Assembly: GCA_945643635.1 (NCBI GenBank) | Contig: CALZFC010000043.1 | Span: forward strand, 2,752,001 to 2,816,000 | Length of the DNA: 64,000 nucleotides | From: Allodiplogaster sudhausi | Taxonomy: Eukaryota > Nematoda > Chromadorea > Rhabditida > Diplogasteridae | Direction of reading: 5' to 3' | Shown: piece after piece, positions 32,733-45,368 of the stretch | How positions within the stretch are numbered: position 1 is the first letter of the stretch | Layout of the letters: every line of letters starts with the position of its first letter | Translations under genes and position numbers: made by a program | Notes under the pieces: generated by a model | Told to the model about the DNA's origin: nothing | Databases searched by the model: none | Seen by the model: the letters and a program-made list of their open reading frames with translations, nothing else

Positions 32733-32890
32733 TGCGCACAAGGACACTTGCGCACAAGGACACTTGCGCACAAGGACACTTGCGCACAAGGACACTTGCG
32801 CACAAGGACACTTGCGCACAAGGACACTTGCGCACAAGGACACTTGCGCACAAGGACACTTGCGCATATGGACACTTGCGCACACGGACA
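32733..32890. repeat. 16-bp tandem repeat, left arm of foldback
   Basis: About nine to ten copies of TTGCGCACAAGGACAC with little variation; one or two copies change CAAGG to TATGG or CACGG. Since 16 is not a multiple of 3, translation repeats every 48 bp. Confidence 0.9.
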
Positions 32891-33782
32891 CTTGCGCACA
32901 GACACTTGCGCGCACGGACATTTGCGCACACCAAGTTTTCGTGCCCTCTTGGGAGATCATTTTGGTAACTTTTGGGGATACTTTTGGTAACTTTTGGGAA
33001 CACTTTTTGCAACCTTTGGGGACTCTTTTTATAACTTTTATGGACACTTTTGGTAACTTTAGGGAATACTTTTGGTAACCTTTGGGGACTCTATTGGTAA
33101 CTTCTGGGTATCCTTTTGAGACCAGGCAGGGACCCAACAGAGGTCCTTTTTTTGACCGTTTGAGGGCCCTTTTGTCTCCGTTTAGTAACCCCTCAGGGAT
33201 TCTTTAGACCAGTTTGAATTGAAAATGGTTTCCCCCGGGGTTACAATAGAAAAATAAGGTAACTTAATTTCACATAGCCGTATTTCTCCGTATAAGCATG
33301 CTCCAAAATAATATTATGTAATTAACCTAATTGTTCATGCATGAAAATATGTTTTAATGTAAAACCATCTCATAAAATTACATTAAAAGCCATTTGCTAT
33401 CACAAGTTGTCTGTCACCTTGCTAATTAACGTAATTTTATCCTTAGGGAGAAAATGTACAAATTCATGCAAGTAGGTGCAAATACTAATTGAAAGCGGTC
33501 TCTATGGAATGTTCAAGGGATCCAAAATAATCCCTAACAGGTCCCTAAATGGTACAAACTGGTCCCCAAACGTTGCCAAAAATGTCCTTAGAGTCATCTC
33601 TGAATGGTTCTAAAAGGCTCCAAAGGTTACTAAAAGTGTCCCCAAAAGTTACCAAAAGTGTCACCAAAAGTAACTAAAAGTGTCACCAAAAGTTTCCAAA
33701 AGCATCCCCAAAAGTTACCAAAAGTTTCCCCAAAAGCTACCAAAATGGTACCCCAAAAGGTCACAAAAACTTGTGCGCAAAT

Positions 33783-34098
33783 GTCCTTGTGCGCAAGTGT
33801 CATTGTGCGCAAGTGTCCTTGTGCGCAAGTGTCCTTGTGCGCAAGTGTCCTTGTGCGCAAGTGTCCTTGTGCGCAAGTGTCCATATGCGCAAGTGTCCTT
33901 GTGCGCAAGTGTCCATATGCGCAAGTGTCCTTGTGCGCAAGTGTCCATATGCGCAAGTGTCCTTGTGCGCAAGTGTCCATATGCGCAAGTGTCCTTGTGC
34001 GCAAGTGTCCATATGCGCAAGTGTCCTTGTGCGCAAGTGTCCTTGTGCGCAAGTGTCCTTGTGCGCAAGTGTCCTTGTGCGCAAGTGTCATAAGCGCA
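33783..34098. repeat. 16-bp tandem repeat, right arm of foldback
   Basis: About nineteen copies of the complement of the left-arm unit. In the middle, CCTTGTG and CCATATG units alternate over roughly 33880-34020, giving a higher-order 32-bp period that the left arm lacks. So the arms have expanded independently. Confidence 0.9.
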
Positions 34099-34175
34099 AG
34101 TGTCTGAGCGCAAGTGTCCCAAAACTATAGTGCGCGCAAGTGTCTGCGCGCAAATGCATTCCACCCCAATTTTAC

Positions 34176-34621
34176 AACGCACAATCTCGAAATTCCACCG
34201 CAAAGCTGTCTGCCACAATGTCTTTGATTCTGAACCACAGTTGGAAGAAAAATATATGCTTCCCCATCGCATTTCTCCAGTTGCTTACAATCAAGTGAAC
34301 TGCCTGAATATTGCTTGCAACTCACTGTTTATTAAACAACTTTAGCCATAAATGAAATCGGACACAGGTCATGAAGTAACAACACGACCTTCTAACAACC
34401 AATCTTCCTACAAATCTGTAGGGCAACAACGACAAGAAATTGACCAAATAGAAAATGAGGTGTCTACAAATGGAAGAACATGTAAGTCCTCATCGGTGCT
34501 GTTACAGCTAACCAAATATGAGAAGATAATAAACCGTGAATGAAATGCATGAGTCATTTGGATGGATCTAGCAGTAAGATGATGAGAATGAGGAATCGGA
34601 GAGAGAAGAAGAGAGAGTTGC
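34176..34621. other. Spacer without recognised gene
   Basis: Between the foldback element and the pyrophosphokinase stop codon. No feature seen. Confidence 0.5.
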
Positions 34622-36497
<1,876 letters not shown>

Positions 36498-36550
36498 TCA
36501 TTGAAGACAGTGGAAGAAGTAAGAGGAAACGAAGAAAGAGGAGAGAGAGG

Positions 36551-36592
<42 letters not shown>

Positions 36593-38381
36593 AGAGCGGG
36601 ATATCGACAAAAGAGAAAAATCAGCGAAACAGCACGACATTCCAATAGAACGCTTTCAACGCATTTAAACTGAACAGCATATACAATTGGGGCAAATTAG
36701 TCCGTAAAAAAAAGGAAAGCGTACTAGAGTCTAATTGAAAGGTCTTCCAATCTCCAGATCACCATGACAAAAAAAGGAAACTGACCGGACAAATTAAAAC
36801 ACTGACAAAGTCTAATGTGTGCGTAATGTTTAAGAAAATATGGCAACACATTTGACGGACACGAAGCAAAATGAGAACGATGTTACAACAATCTTAATAC
36901 ATCAAAGACAACGCGCCAGATCAAAAGGAGTTCGAGGAGATACGGATGGGAAAGAAACCCACCTGGATGGCTTTGTCTATACTTGATCATGAAGATCCAG
37001 AGTTCTCCGGAAGGGCAGCCTTTTTACCGAAAGAAGCGACGTTTCTGGAGATTACCGATACTGAGAGGCGTCCTCAAGCACGCCGTTTCCATTATACGCA
37101 GGGAGAAGTAAAGCGCGTTAAGCAACACAGGAATTAAGCGGTTCAAGTATATATTCAACACCTTTTCCTAATTCCTCGGATATCTTACTGCACCATCAAT
37201 AAGCAAATTTGAGTATTTAGCACATCAAATAAAGCATCCACAAGGCCAGACATTCGCAAACATAATTCAAAGGATCTAAAGGCATACTGACTAGTGACGG
37301 GCAAGTATTCACACACTATTAAAACCATTCCAGAAGTCATAGGGTCGCTGGTATCGCCTCAAAGGCGATAAAAAGATAAGCGGATACTGCCATCCATCGC
37401 GTAGGGGAAAAGAGGCTAATGGAATAGTCAAAGTCCACGCTGCGTATCAAATGCATATTTCTCAGTCGGTACCCAGTTATCTTATCAAGGATAGAAAGAG
37501 GAGAGGATGATGAGTAGAAGTGGACATCAATACAGCAAGAAGGGAAAGAAGCAAAAGAAGCATGACAGGTCGACAGGAGAGATGATGAGATCGCAGAGAG
37601 ACTTCAGCTCTTATTGCTCACGCAAGCGCGAAGCCGATATCCGTCTGCGTCGTTGGCTTCGATTATTCAGAGCATATTTCCTTCCGGCGAAGAGAAGAAG
37701 TCAGAGAAGCGAAGGTCGTGAGCAGTTTCCACAGAGTGCCAAATTTGGCGCCAAAGTCGAGTAAAGTCAACAACTACCACTCAAACTCAATATTCTCACG
37801 CATCGGAGAATGAAGCGCGCACTATTTACGGCATTTTGAGAGTGAAAATCAAAAATAAAATAAAACAAGCACGATTTGAACGACGATAGAAGCTCGCAAT
37901 AATATTCTTTCCTATGTAACATTTTTGGTGAAAAAATAAGTCACAGTACGGTAAGAAATTTCATTTACCGACAATAATGGCACGAAACTTTAGTGTTCAA
38001 ATTTCAGAGATTTTTAGTCGTTGTCTTTCTGTAAATCTTTTTTTTTTTTTAAATTATAAAATGAGATTTGACTTATTATTGCTAGATTAAAAACCAAATG
38101 TAAGAAGTTCAATTATCTTTTAAAGAAAAAAAAACAACGAGAAAAATTAATGGCAAAATAGCTTATAATGCATGCAATTTGTGCAGAAAGTTCATGATTA
38201 GACACAATCAACAAAACAGCTTTCTCTAATAAAACTTCGTCTTTTCTACAAAATGAATAATACTGTCTACAACAGCTTGTGCGAACTTGTGTAACTGAAT
38301 CTTTAGAATTCGAGCGAGACAGCCTAATGAAAGAGTTCAAATATCTGAATTTGCGGTTGAGAAGTTGCAATTTCGAAAACA
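36498..38381. other. Intergenic, upstream of PRPS
   Basis: Contains a GA microsatellite (about 36545-36600) just upstream of the PRPS start and a small perfect inverted repeat (TATCGCCT at 37352-37359, AGGCGATA at 37363-37370). Open frames at 36946-37137 and 37507-37764 have no supporting signals. No gene is claimed. Confidence 0.5.
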
Positions 38382-38675
38382 ATGAAAAGCATTTTCGCCA
38401 GTTTTTTCTTGTTCTTCGTGAACCTTCACGGCAATAGAGAAGAGAACGATCATGTGGCTACTTCCTTTGAGAATAAATGCTCCAAGCGAACAGAGTTCCC
38501 ATGCCCGGCTGACTTTTCGTGTTCTTTTAGCTGTCCATTTAACAAAAGCGTCAAGATATGCAGATATTCATGCGGTTGCATAATGCACAACACTATATAC
38601 ATGAATCAAAATGATCTCATGACTTCATTCCTAAACATATTCCTCTCACTTTCATTAATTTTTCTGTTTTGTTGA
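38382..38675 (+). CDS. Possible small cysteine-rich secreted peptide
   Basis: Unrecognised single-exon frame of 97 residues. It starts with a plausible signal peptide (MKSIFASFFLFFVNLHG), followed by a segment with seven Cys within about 40 residues (spacing C-x7-C-x5-C-x3-C-x8-C-x3-C-x1-C), and ends in a hydrophobic tail. The signal-plus-cysteine layout is what makes it more than a random frame. It lies shortly upstream of the Srg-like receptor, on the same strand. It could also be chance in AT-rich DNA. Confidence 0.3.
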   Translation: MKSIFASFFLFFVNLHGNREENDHVATSFENKCSKRTEFPCPADFSCSFSCPFNKSVKICRYSCGCIMHNTIYMNQNDLMTSFLNIFLSLSLIFLFC

Positions 38676-38757
38676 ATGCGCTTTTAAATCTGAAAGAAGA
38701 TGCGAGATCTATGATATTTTTGATATCATCTTCATGCCCCTTGCCTTCATTGTAGAG

Positions 38758-41700
38758 ATGGAGCCCGTGACCATCGTGTTCCTTGCCTACGGAGTGCCAT
38801 CCCTTCTGCTGAGTCTTCTCTCTGTCCGCACCACTCTCCATCTCAGAAAGGGTCTCTCCAAGTCCTTCTGCTCCATCTTCTTCGTCACCTGCATCATTGT
38901 AAGACAATTTTAAACGGTCTCATCAAGAATTAATTAATAATGTTTGCCAGAATCTGCTTACTTACCTCAATTCTTATCCAACCTACCGCCTTCGTATCGA
39001 AACTGGATTTTCGTTCTACTACGAGTGGATTAATTCACATGTAAGAAAAAAAAATCTGAAGTGCTTATCTGAAGTTATCTTTCAGGACTTGGTCCGAAAT
39101 ATCCAATACTTTTTCGTTGCCTACTTCTACTATGCTCAGAATGCTTGCGCATTTCTGTTTACTTTCAATCGCTTTACCGCCATTATCTTTCCCCACTTAC
39201 ACGAGCAGGTTTGTCACATACATACAGTCCCGCCCAGGATCTTGGTACCAAGGACGCTTCGGACGATTCGGACGCTTCCAAATGCATCCTCGCTAATAAT
39301 TTTTGTTCTAGGAAAAACTAAAATATTCCAAATGGTACATTAGTTTGCTTACAGAGTACGGATGCTACTGTTAAGAAATCGATAACTTTTTATCATTTGA
39401 TAAGAAGTTATCAGTTTTTGCTAATAAAAAATTTCATTTCAAATGTTTTTAAACGAAATTTCTCCTGTACCATTATTTTATCTCTACAAACATCCCCAAA
39501 TAATAAAATAAAAGATTGTATCATTGATAACGGAAATCGATAAATAAGACCTTATCACGCATGTTCATATGATGTAAGGATTCGCCTTACGATTCTGAAT
39601 CTAACTATGTGATCAGTTTTCAACAGAAAGTGCCGGTTAACAAAATTTTTGATTGTGTGTTCTTTGCAAGTCTTTCTTCAGGATTCCTCATTGTCTTGGT
39701 CTTTGTCAAAATTTTGGCCCGGTATGATGCGTCCAAATCTAGGTTGCTGCGCCAGCATTGATACTCAGAAAAGTGGCGCGCTCCCTTTTCGTCTTCGGTT
39801 TAAGAGAGCCTCTCTGTAAGACTCAAGGAGGCCGCTATGGACGCCTGCCCTAGAAATTCATAATTGTTCTAGAACCATGAAAACATTATGAGGGATGTGT
39901 CTAGTGTTCATAACGAAGTCTAGGCGGTCAGAAAGTTTAGAAAAAAATTTTTCACTTAGATATAAGTTGTAATGTTCATAAATTTTGGATGACCATAACT
40001 ACCGTTATACTCAATATTTCTGAATAATCTTTTCACCGTTAGATTCCCTGTTCAAAACTACACAAAAAAGTCCGTGGAGACCATTTTCGAAAAACAAAAT
40101 TTATATGACTTTTCTCCAATTTAAGTTTTTAAAAAGTCGTTTTCAGGCAATAACTTTTTTTTTTACTATTACGTCCAAAAAACCGAATGGTCCATGAGAA
40201 AGAGCAGGAAAAACTACACAGAATATGTTTCTGCGAGGAAAAATCTCGGATACTTTTTTTGGGTATCTGCATTTGAATATGGGTTTCTGAGCAAATTTCG
40301 GCTTTGGCTGCAAACCATAATTTCTTTCAAACTTCATTAATTTTAAAACGGAATAGTCCATTCGATGTAATTTTTTATCCTCTTTAAAATAATGTATACT
40401 TTGTATACAAAAGAAATTAGTCTAAAGGCCTAAAATTGACTTTTTGTGTTTTTGGCCAAATTCTGGTGTTAAAATACTCATTCTTTGGATCATTAGTGGG
40501 TCATATAGACCAAATTACCACATAATATTTATTCTACAAGAAAGAGCAGTTAAAACTGAGTCGGGTACAGCTTTTTAATCAAAATCTGAGGATACTTTTT
40601 TTGGGAATATGTATTTGAATGCTGACCGTTGAAGGCGATATTGCTGCATATTTTTTGGCAATTATTTCAAATTAGTTTATTTGAAACATCTAGCACCCAA
40701 TAGTATGTATTCCAGGATTCTTTGAAGTTCTTTCATGATATACCACTCAAAAGTACTCTAAAAGTCAAGAAATTTCATTTTTACGAGCCTAGAAGGCGAA
40801 ATAAATGTATGAAAACTCCTTCGAAGCCAACTATCAGGTCATTTGTGAATCGGATTACCAAAAAGGTCATAACCATTCGAAAGAGCAGAGACTTTTACAT
40901 AATATATCCTTCGATGAAAATGCAAAACCTGTACATTTTTCAGAAATTTTGAAATTTCGAAAAAAATCGGCGACAGGATTCGACTATTTTGAGCTGTTCT
41001 GCGAAAGCTGGTACCAATGGAACTTATGTTCTGAAATCTGTACCATTAGGTTGTTTGAGACGAGAAACATGAATTTGACTTTCATTTTCTACTTTTGTGT
41101 ACCATCCATGGTACGCTTGATCGAAATGAATTTTTTCTGCATATTATATTTCATTCTTCTGGCAAAAGTATCTGCATTTGAATATTGGTTTCTGAGCAAA
41201 TTTCGGTCTTAGCTAAAAACTATAATACCATTCAAATTGTAACGAGCCACCGATGAGATTCTTATTCACATCGATTGATTAGTTGGTATTGACTTACTTA
41301 TTTGTTATGCATTGTTACATTGTTTGCCCGTTTATTTGGCATTTCCTAAGTAAAATTTGTTTGTCATGCCGTGTGTCAATTGTTACAATTTGAATGGTAT
41401 TATAGTTTTTAGCTAAGACCGAAATTTGCTCAGAAACCAATATTCAAATGCAGATACTTTTGCCAGAAGAATGAAATATAATATGCAGAAAAAATTCATT
41501 TCGATCAAGCGTACCATGGATGGTACACAAAAGTAGAAAATGAAAGTCAAATTCATGTTTCTCGTCTCAAACAACCTAATGGTACAGATTTCAGAACATA
41601 AGTTCCATTGGTACCAGCTTTCGCAGAACAGCTCAAAATAGTCGAATCCTGTCGCCGATTTTTTTCGAAATTTCAAAATTTCTGAAAAATGTACAGGTTT

Positions 41701-44667
41701 TGCATTTTCATCGAAGGATATATTATGTAAAAGTCTCTGCTCTTTCGAATGGTTATGACCTTTTTGGTAATCCGATTCACAAATGACCTGATAGTTGGCT
41801 TCGAAGGAGTTTTCATACATTTATTTCGCCTTCTAGGCTCGTAAAAATGAAATTTCTTGACTTTTAGAGTACTTTTGAGTGGTATATCATGAAAGAACTT
41901 CAAAGAATCCTGGAATACATACTATTGGGTGCTAGATGTTTCAAATAAACTAATTTGAAATAATTGCCAAAAAATATGCAGCAATATCGCCTTCAACGGT
42001 CAGCATTCAAATACATATTCCCAAAAAAAGTATCCTCAGATTTTGATTAAAAAGCTGTACCCGACTCAGTTTTAACTGCTCTTTCTTGTAGAATAAATAT
42101 TATGTGGTAATTTGGTCTATATGACCCATTAATGATCCAAAGAATGAGTATTTTAACACCAGAATTTGGCCAAAAACACAAAAAGTCAATTTTAGGCCTT
42201 TAGACTAATTTCTTTTGTATACAAAGTATACATTATTTTAAAGAGGATAAAAAATTACATCGAATGGACTATTCCGTTTTAAAATTAATGAAGTTTGAAA
42301 GAAATTATGGTTTGCAGCCAAAGCCGAAATTTGCTCAGAAACCCATATTCAAATGCAGATACCCAAAAAAAGTATCCGAGATTTTTCCTCGCAGAAACAT
42401 ATTCTGTGTAGTTTTTCCTGCTCTTTCTCATGGACCATTCGGTTTTTTGGACGTAATAGTAAAAAAAAAAGTTATTGCCTGAAAACGACTTTTTAAAAAC
42501 TTAAATTGGAGAAAAGTCATATAAATTTTGTTTTTCGAAAATGGTCTCCACGGACTTTTTTGTGTAGTTTTGAACAGGGAATCTAACGGTGAAAAGATTA
42601 TTCAGAAATATTGAGTATAACGGTAGTTATGGTCATCCAAAATTTATGAACATTACAACTTATATCTAAGTGAAAAATTTTTTTCTAAACTTTCTGACCG
42701 CCTAGACTTCGTTATGAACACTAGACACATCCCTCATAATGTTTTCATGGTTCTAGAACAATTATGAATTTCTAGGGCAGGCGCTCCTTGGCCCTTACTG
42801 AGAGGCTCTCTTAATTACCCAAGTTTGAGGTAGCGAAATAGCACAGGCAGAGAAAAAAAGGGTTAGGCCCCGCCCCCTCGGCCTGCGAGGCCTCCCTGCC
42901 ATGTTCTTTCTGAAAAAAAGTCATGAAAAGTATACACAGTCAAAAATATATTGTTAACCGGCATTTTATTGTGAAACTGATTACATAATTAGATTCAGAA
43001 TCGTTAGGCGATTCTTCTCAGCTAATGAACATGTCTGATAAGGTCTGATTTATCGATTTCCGTTATCAATGATACAATCTCTAATTTTATTATTTGGGGA
43101 TGTGTGTAGAGATAAAATAATGGTACAGGAGAAATTTCGTTTAAAAACATTTGAAATGAAATTTTTTATTAGCAAAAATTGATAACTTCTTATCAAATGA
43201 TAAAAAGTTATCGATTTCTTAACAGTAGCATCCGTACTCTGTAAGCAAACTAATGTACCATTTGGAATATTTTAGTTTTTCCTAGAACAAAAGTTATTAG
43301 CGAGGATGCATTTGGAAGCGTCCGAATCGTCCGAAGCGTCCTTGGTACCAAGATCCTGGGCGGGACTGTACATAGAAACACGTTGCACGGTCTCATAATT
43401 GTTTTTTTTTAAATATAAATTATATAATCTGTTTATAATGAATATTTTTATTAAGCTGTGGGAATTTAATCATGGGAAAGCGATTCTCTCTACTCTCTTC
43501 ATTGCGACGCTGGCGAGTTTGGCACGCTTGCCAGTGAATATGGTTTATCTGAGGAACAACACCACCTACACTTACTCCACTGTTATGATTACGGTATGTG
43601 ATTGCTGAAGGCTACTGATTGTCTTGCTGGATACAAGATTGGCCTCTTTCAGCCAACCGCAACGTATTCGGCCGTGGTCCTCGTGGCGTATGGAGTGGTT
43701 CTGCTGCTGTGCTGCGTGGTGATGAACACGCTCGCGTTGCGGCGACTGCTCTTCTTGAAAACAGTAAGAGATTGTTGATTGGCAGCCTAGCCGAGCAGTC
43801 CGAACGAGAGAAAAGATGGCCCCAGCCGATTCAGCAGACGTCGTCTGTCAAGAATGAGCGGTCGTTCTTCGGCATCGCTTTCTGCGTCTTTCTCGCCCAG
43901 CTATTCAATACGAGCATGGCGGTCGGTCTCTTTCCATCAATCGAGATGAAGACAGTTTCTTGAGATAACAACCTACGTGTGCTCTTGGACTGGCAACTCT
44001 GCCTGCGTCTACTCCATCAGTCTCATCACTCCCTACACTTCCGATGTCTTCTCTCTAGGACAACCACTTTATGTTCTCATTTTTCCAGGTAATGGAATTG
44101 AGAATATGCTTAAAAAAATCTTTTATATTTCTATAACTAATAATATTTCATCACACTTTACTCTTCCTTTTAATTTTATGTCTGGTACCAGGTTTTTCCA
44201 CGCCCACCTGCGGTGTTTGTCGGTTGCTTTTCAAATCTGGGTTGTGAAAAAGTCGCATCGTGAGATGGGAAGGGGGATTATCGGCATTGAGGAGAAAGTA
44301 GTTGATTCTACGAAAATAGTTGTTGCGAAGTGTTCTATGCGAGCGCTCATTTACCTTCACAGCTTCACCGGCCATTGTTTCAATGATTATCACTAAGAAA
44401 GTAGGGCCGATCAAAACTCAAAGTTAAGAGGGAAAAACTGGCGTATGATAGTAAAAAAACATATGATAGTGTTCTTTGATCTCAGGCCCGATCCAGCGAA
44501 AAGCTCTAACTTACTTCGGCTTCGGCCAAGAGGGAAGTCGCCAGCCTTCCACTCAGAGAGCGACCGCGAAGATCACTCAGAATACATCTTCTGGTGCCAC
44601 TGTCAACTCCGTTTCTTCTTTCCCAGCAACCTCCCCGAACATCCGTAGAAACAATGTAAATAGATGA
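38758..44667 (+). CDS. Serpentine receptor, Srg-like (7-TM chemoreceptor)
   Basis: Seven-TM receptor of the nematode serpentine superfamily. Exons 38758-38898 (MEPVTIVFLAYGVPSLLL, TM1), 38951-39040, 39086-39208 (FTFNRFTAIIFPHLHEQ, the conserved NRF..I.FP at the end of TM3), 43456-43593 (LWEFNHGKAILSTLFIATL), 43638-43729 or 43763 (SAVVLVAYGVVLLLCCVV), then an exon to 43921 (ERSFFGIAFCVFLAQLFN), 43956-44088 and 44486-44667 (PIQRKALTYFGFGQEGSRQ, Ser/Thr-rich tail). An in-frame ATG at 38734 is an alternative start. The exon around 43638-43921 changes frame at about 43730-43765. A GC-AG intron at 43730-43764 restores it. Otherwise there is a frameshift. The 4.2-kb third intron holds the large inverted repeat. 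Srg rather than Srv or another subfamily is inferred from the NRF/FP/W pattern. Confidence 0.78.
39219..43374. mobile_element. 4.1-kb foldback element (giant inverted repeat)
   Basis: Left arm 39225-41243 and right arm 41382-43368 are inverted copies, nearly identical over most of about 2 kb, around a 138-bp unique centre. The outer ends are CAGTCCCGCCCAGGATCTTG and its complement. TACATA flanks both ends (39219-39224 and 43369-43374), consistent with a 6-bp target duplication. Short degenerate repeats of about 340 bp sit inside each arm (AAAGAGCAG near 40198, 40541 and 40879). The arms differ completely over about 39650-39830 against about 42790-42960. No transposase was found. It lies wholly inside the third intron of the Srg-like receptor. 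Confidence 0.9.
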
Positions 44668-45368
44668 TTGAGTTTGTGCGGCAATGACAAAGACTCGCTT
44701 TGAAGAATCTAGTCATTTTCAGAGTTTACTTCAATTTTAAGAGCGTTTTGTATACATATTGTTTGTATTCTTGTACACTAAACGTTCTACATACATACAT
44801 CTATTTGTACAAATAAACTTTTCACAAGATTACATGTAATTCAAAGTCGAAAAACATAACGAACGCAGTATTTGCCAGCCTGCAGATGCAAATATTGCGG
44901 TGTTTTCGAAATCGAAGCTCTAATGAAGCACAAATACTACTCTATAAATAGGGTGATAAGAATGCAAATAAGTATACGCGAGAGAGAACTGGTGATAGAG
45001 AGAGAGAAGAGAGAGGAGTGTCAGGCTGTACAGGATGTCAGCAGAAAAGAAGCCTGGAATGACCACCCCTGCTGAGATAACTATTCCAGGCAAAAGATAC
45101 ATATGCAAATCTATTTCTGAACATTAACTCTCCGCATAACACCCTTAACGTTTCGCAACACTTCTTCTTGATAAAATTAAGTACATGTGAATCATGTCCT
45201 TGTGTCCATATATTAAACGTATTTTCTCATATTGGAAAAAAGGTGCAAGCGTCCTTTCACATTCATTTGAAAGGACTCTTATTTGAAAGGATTCTGACTT
45301 GATAGCTCGGTTATTTCTTGTTTCTAGCCATCTACTTACATATTTTCGCAATAATTCCGGCCAGCGGC
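44668..45368. other. Spacer between receptor and PI-PLC gene
   Basis: AT-rich sequence with short GAGA runs near 44980-45015. No exon is supported. Probably 3' end of the receptor gene and promoter of the next. Confidence 0.5.

Larger units (their letters stand above)
32682..34175. mobile_element. Foldback DNA transposon with 9-bp target duplication
   Basis: The element spans 32691-34166 and is flanked by direct repeats CAATTTTAC (32682-32690 and 34167-34175). Its ends are inverted: GGGTGGAATNCATTTGCGCG and complement, then ACACTTGCGCGCA. Both arms then carry tandem 16-bp units (TTGCGCACAAGGACAC) and, further in, inverted stretches of ACTTTTGGTAAC type. A 9-bp duplication and long, internally repeated terminal inverted repeats are typical of Mutator-like (MULE) foldback elements. 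No transposase is encoded; open frames across the 16-bp units are by-products of the repeat. Confidence 0.85.

Noticed and set aside
32733..34098. CRISPR-like array
   Set aside because: The units are contiguous without unique spacers, are inverted between arms and lie in a eukaryotic transposon.
32584..34272. Long open frames of 115-185 residues across the 16-bp repeats
   Set aside because: They are the same 16-residue pattern read from a 48-bp period in several frames on both strands; the sequence is a repeat in a foldback element, not a gene.
36946..37764. Two small plus-strand frames upstream of PRPS
   Set aside because: No signal peptide, domain, splice continuity or compositional support.
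40805..41820. Identical 135-residue frames in both arms of the large foldback
   Set aside because: They appear only because the arms are inverted copies; there is no domain or transposase motif and the sequence is AT-rich.
39225..43368. The receptor as a pseudogene interrupted by a transposon
   Set aside because: The element lies between a good donor (39209) and acceptor (43455) and the flanking exons join in phase, so it is intronic.
43764..43785. 22-nt GT-AG intron in the receptor gene
   Set aside because: Too short for splicing and it does not restore the reading frame; the 35-nt GC-AG alternative fits better.
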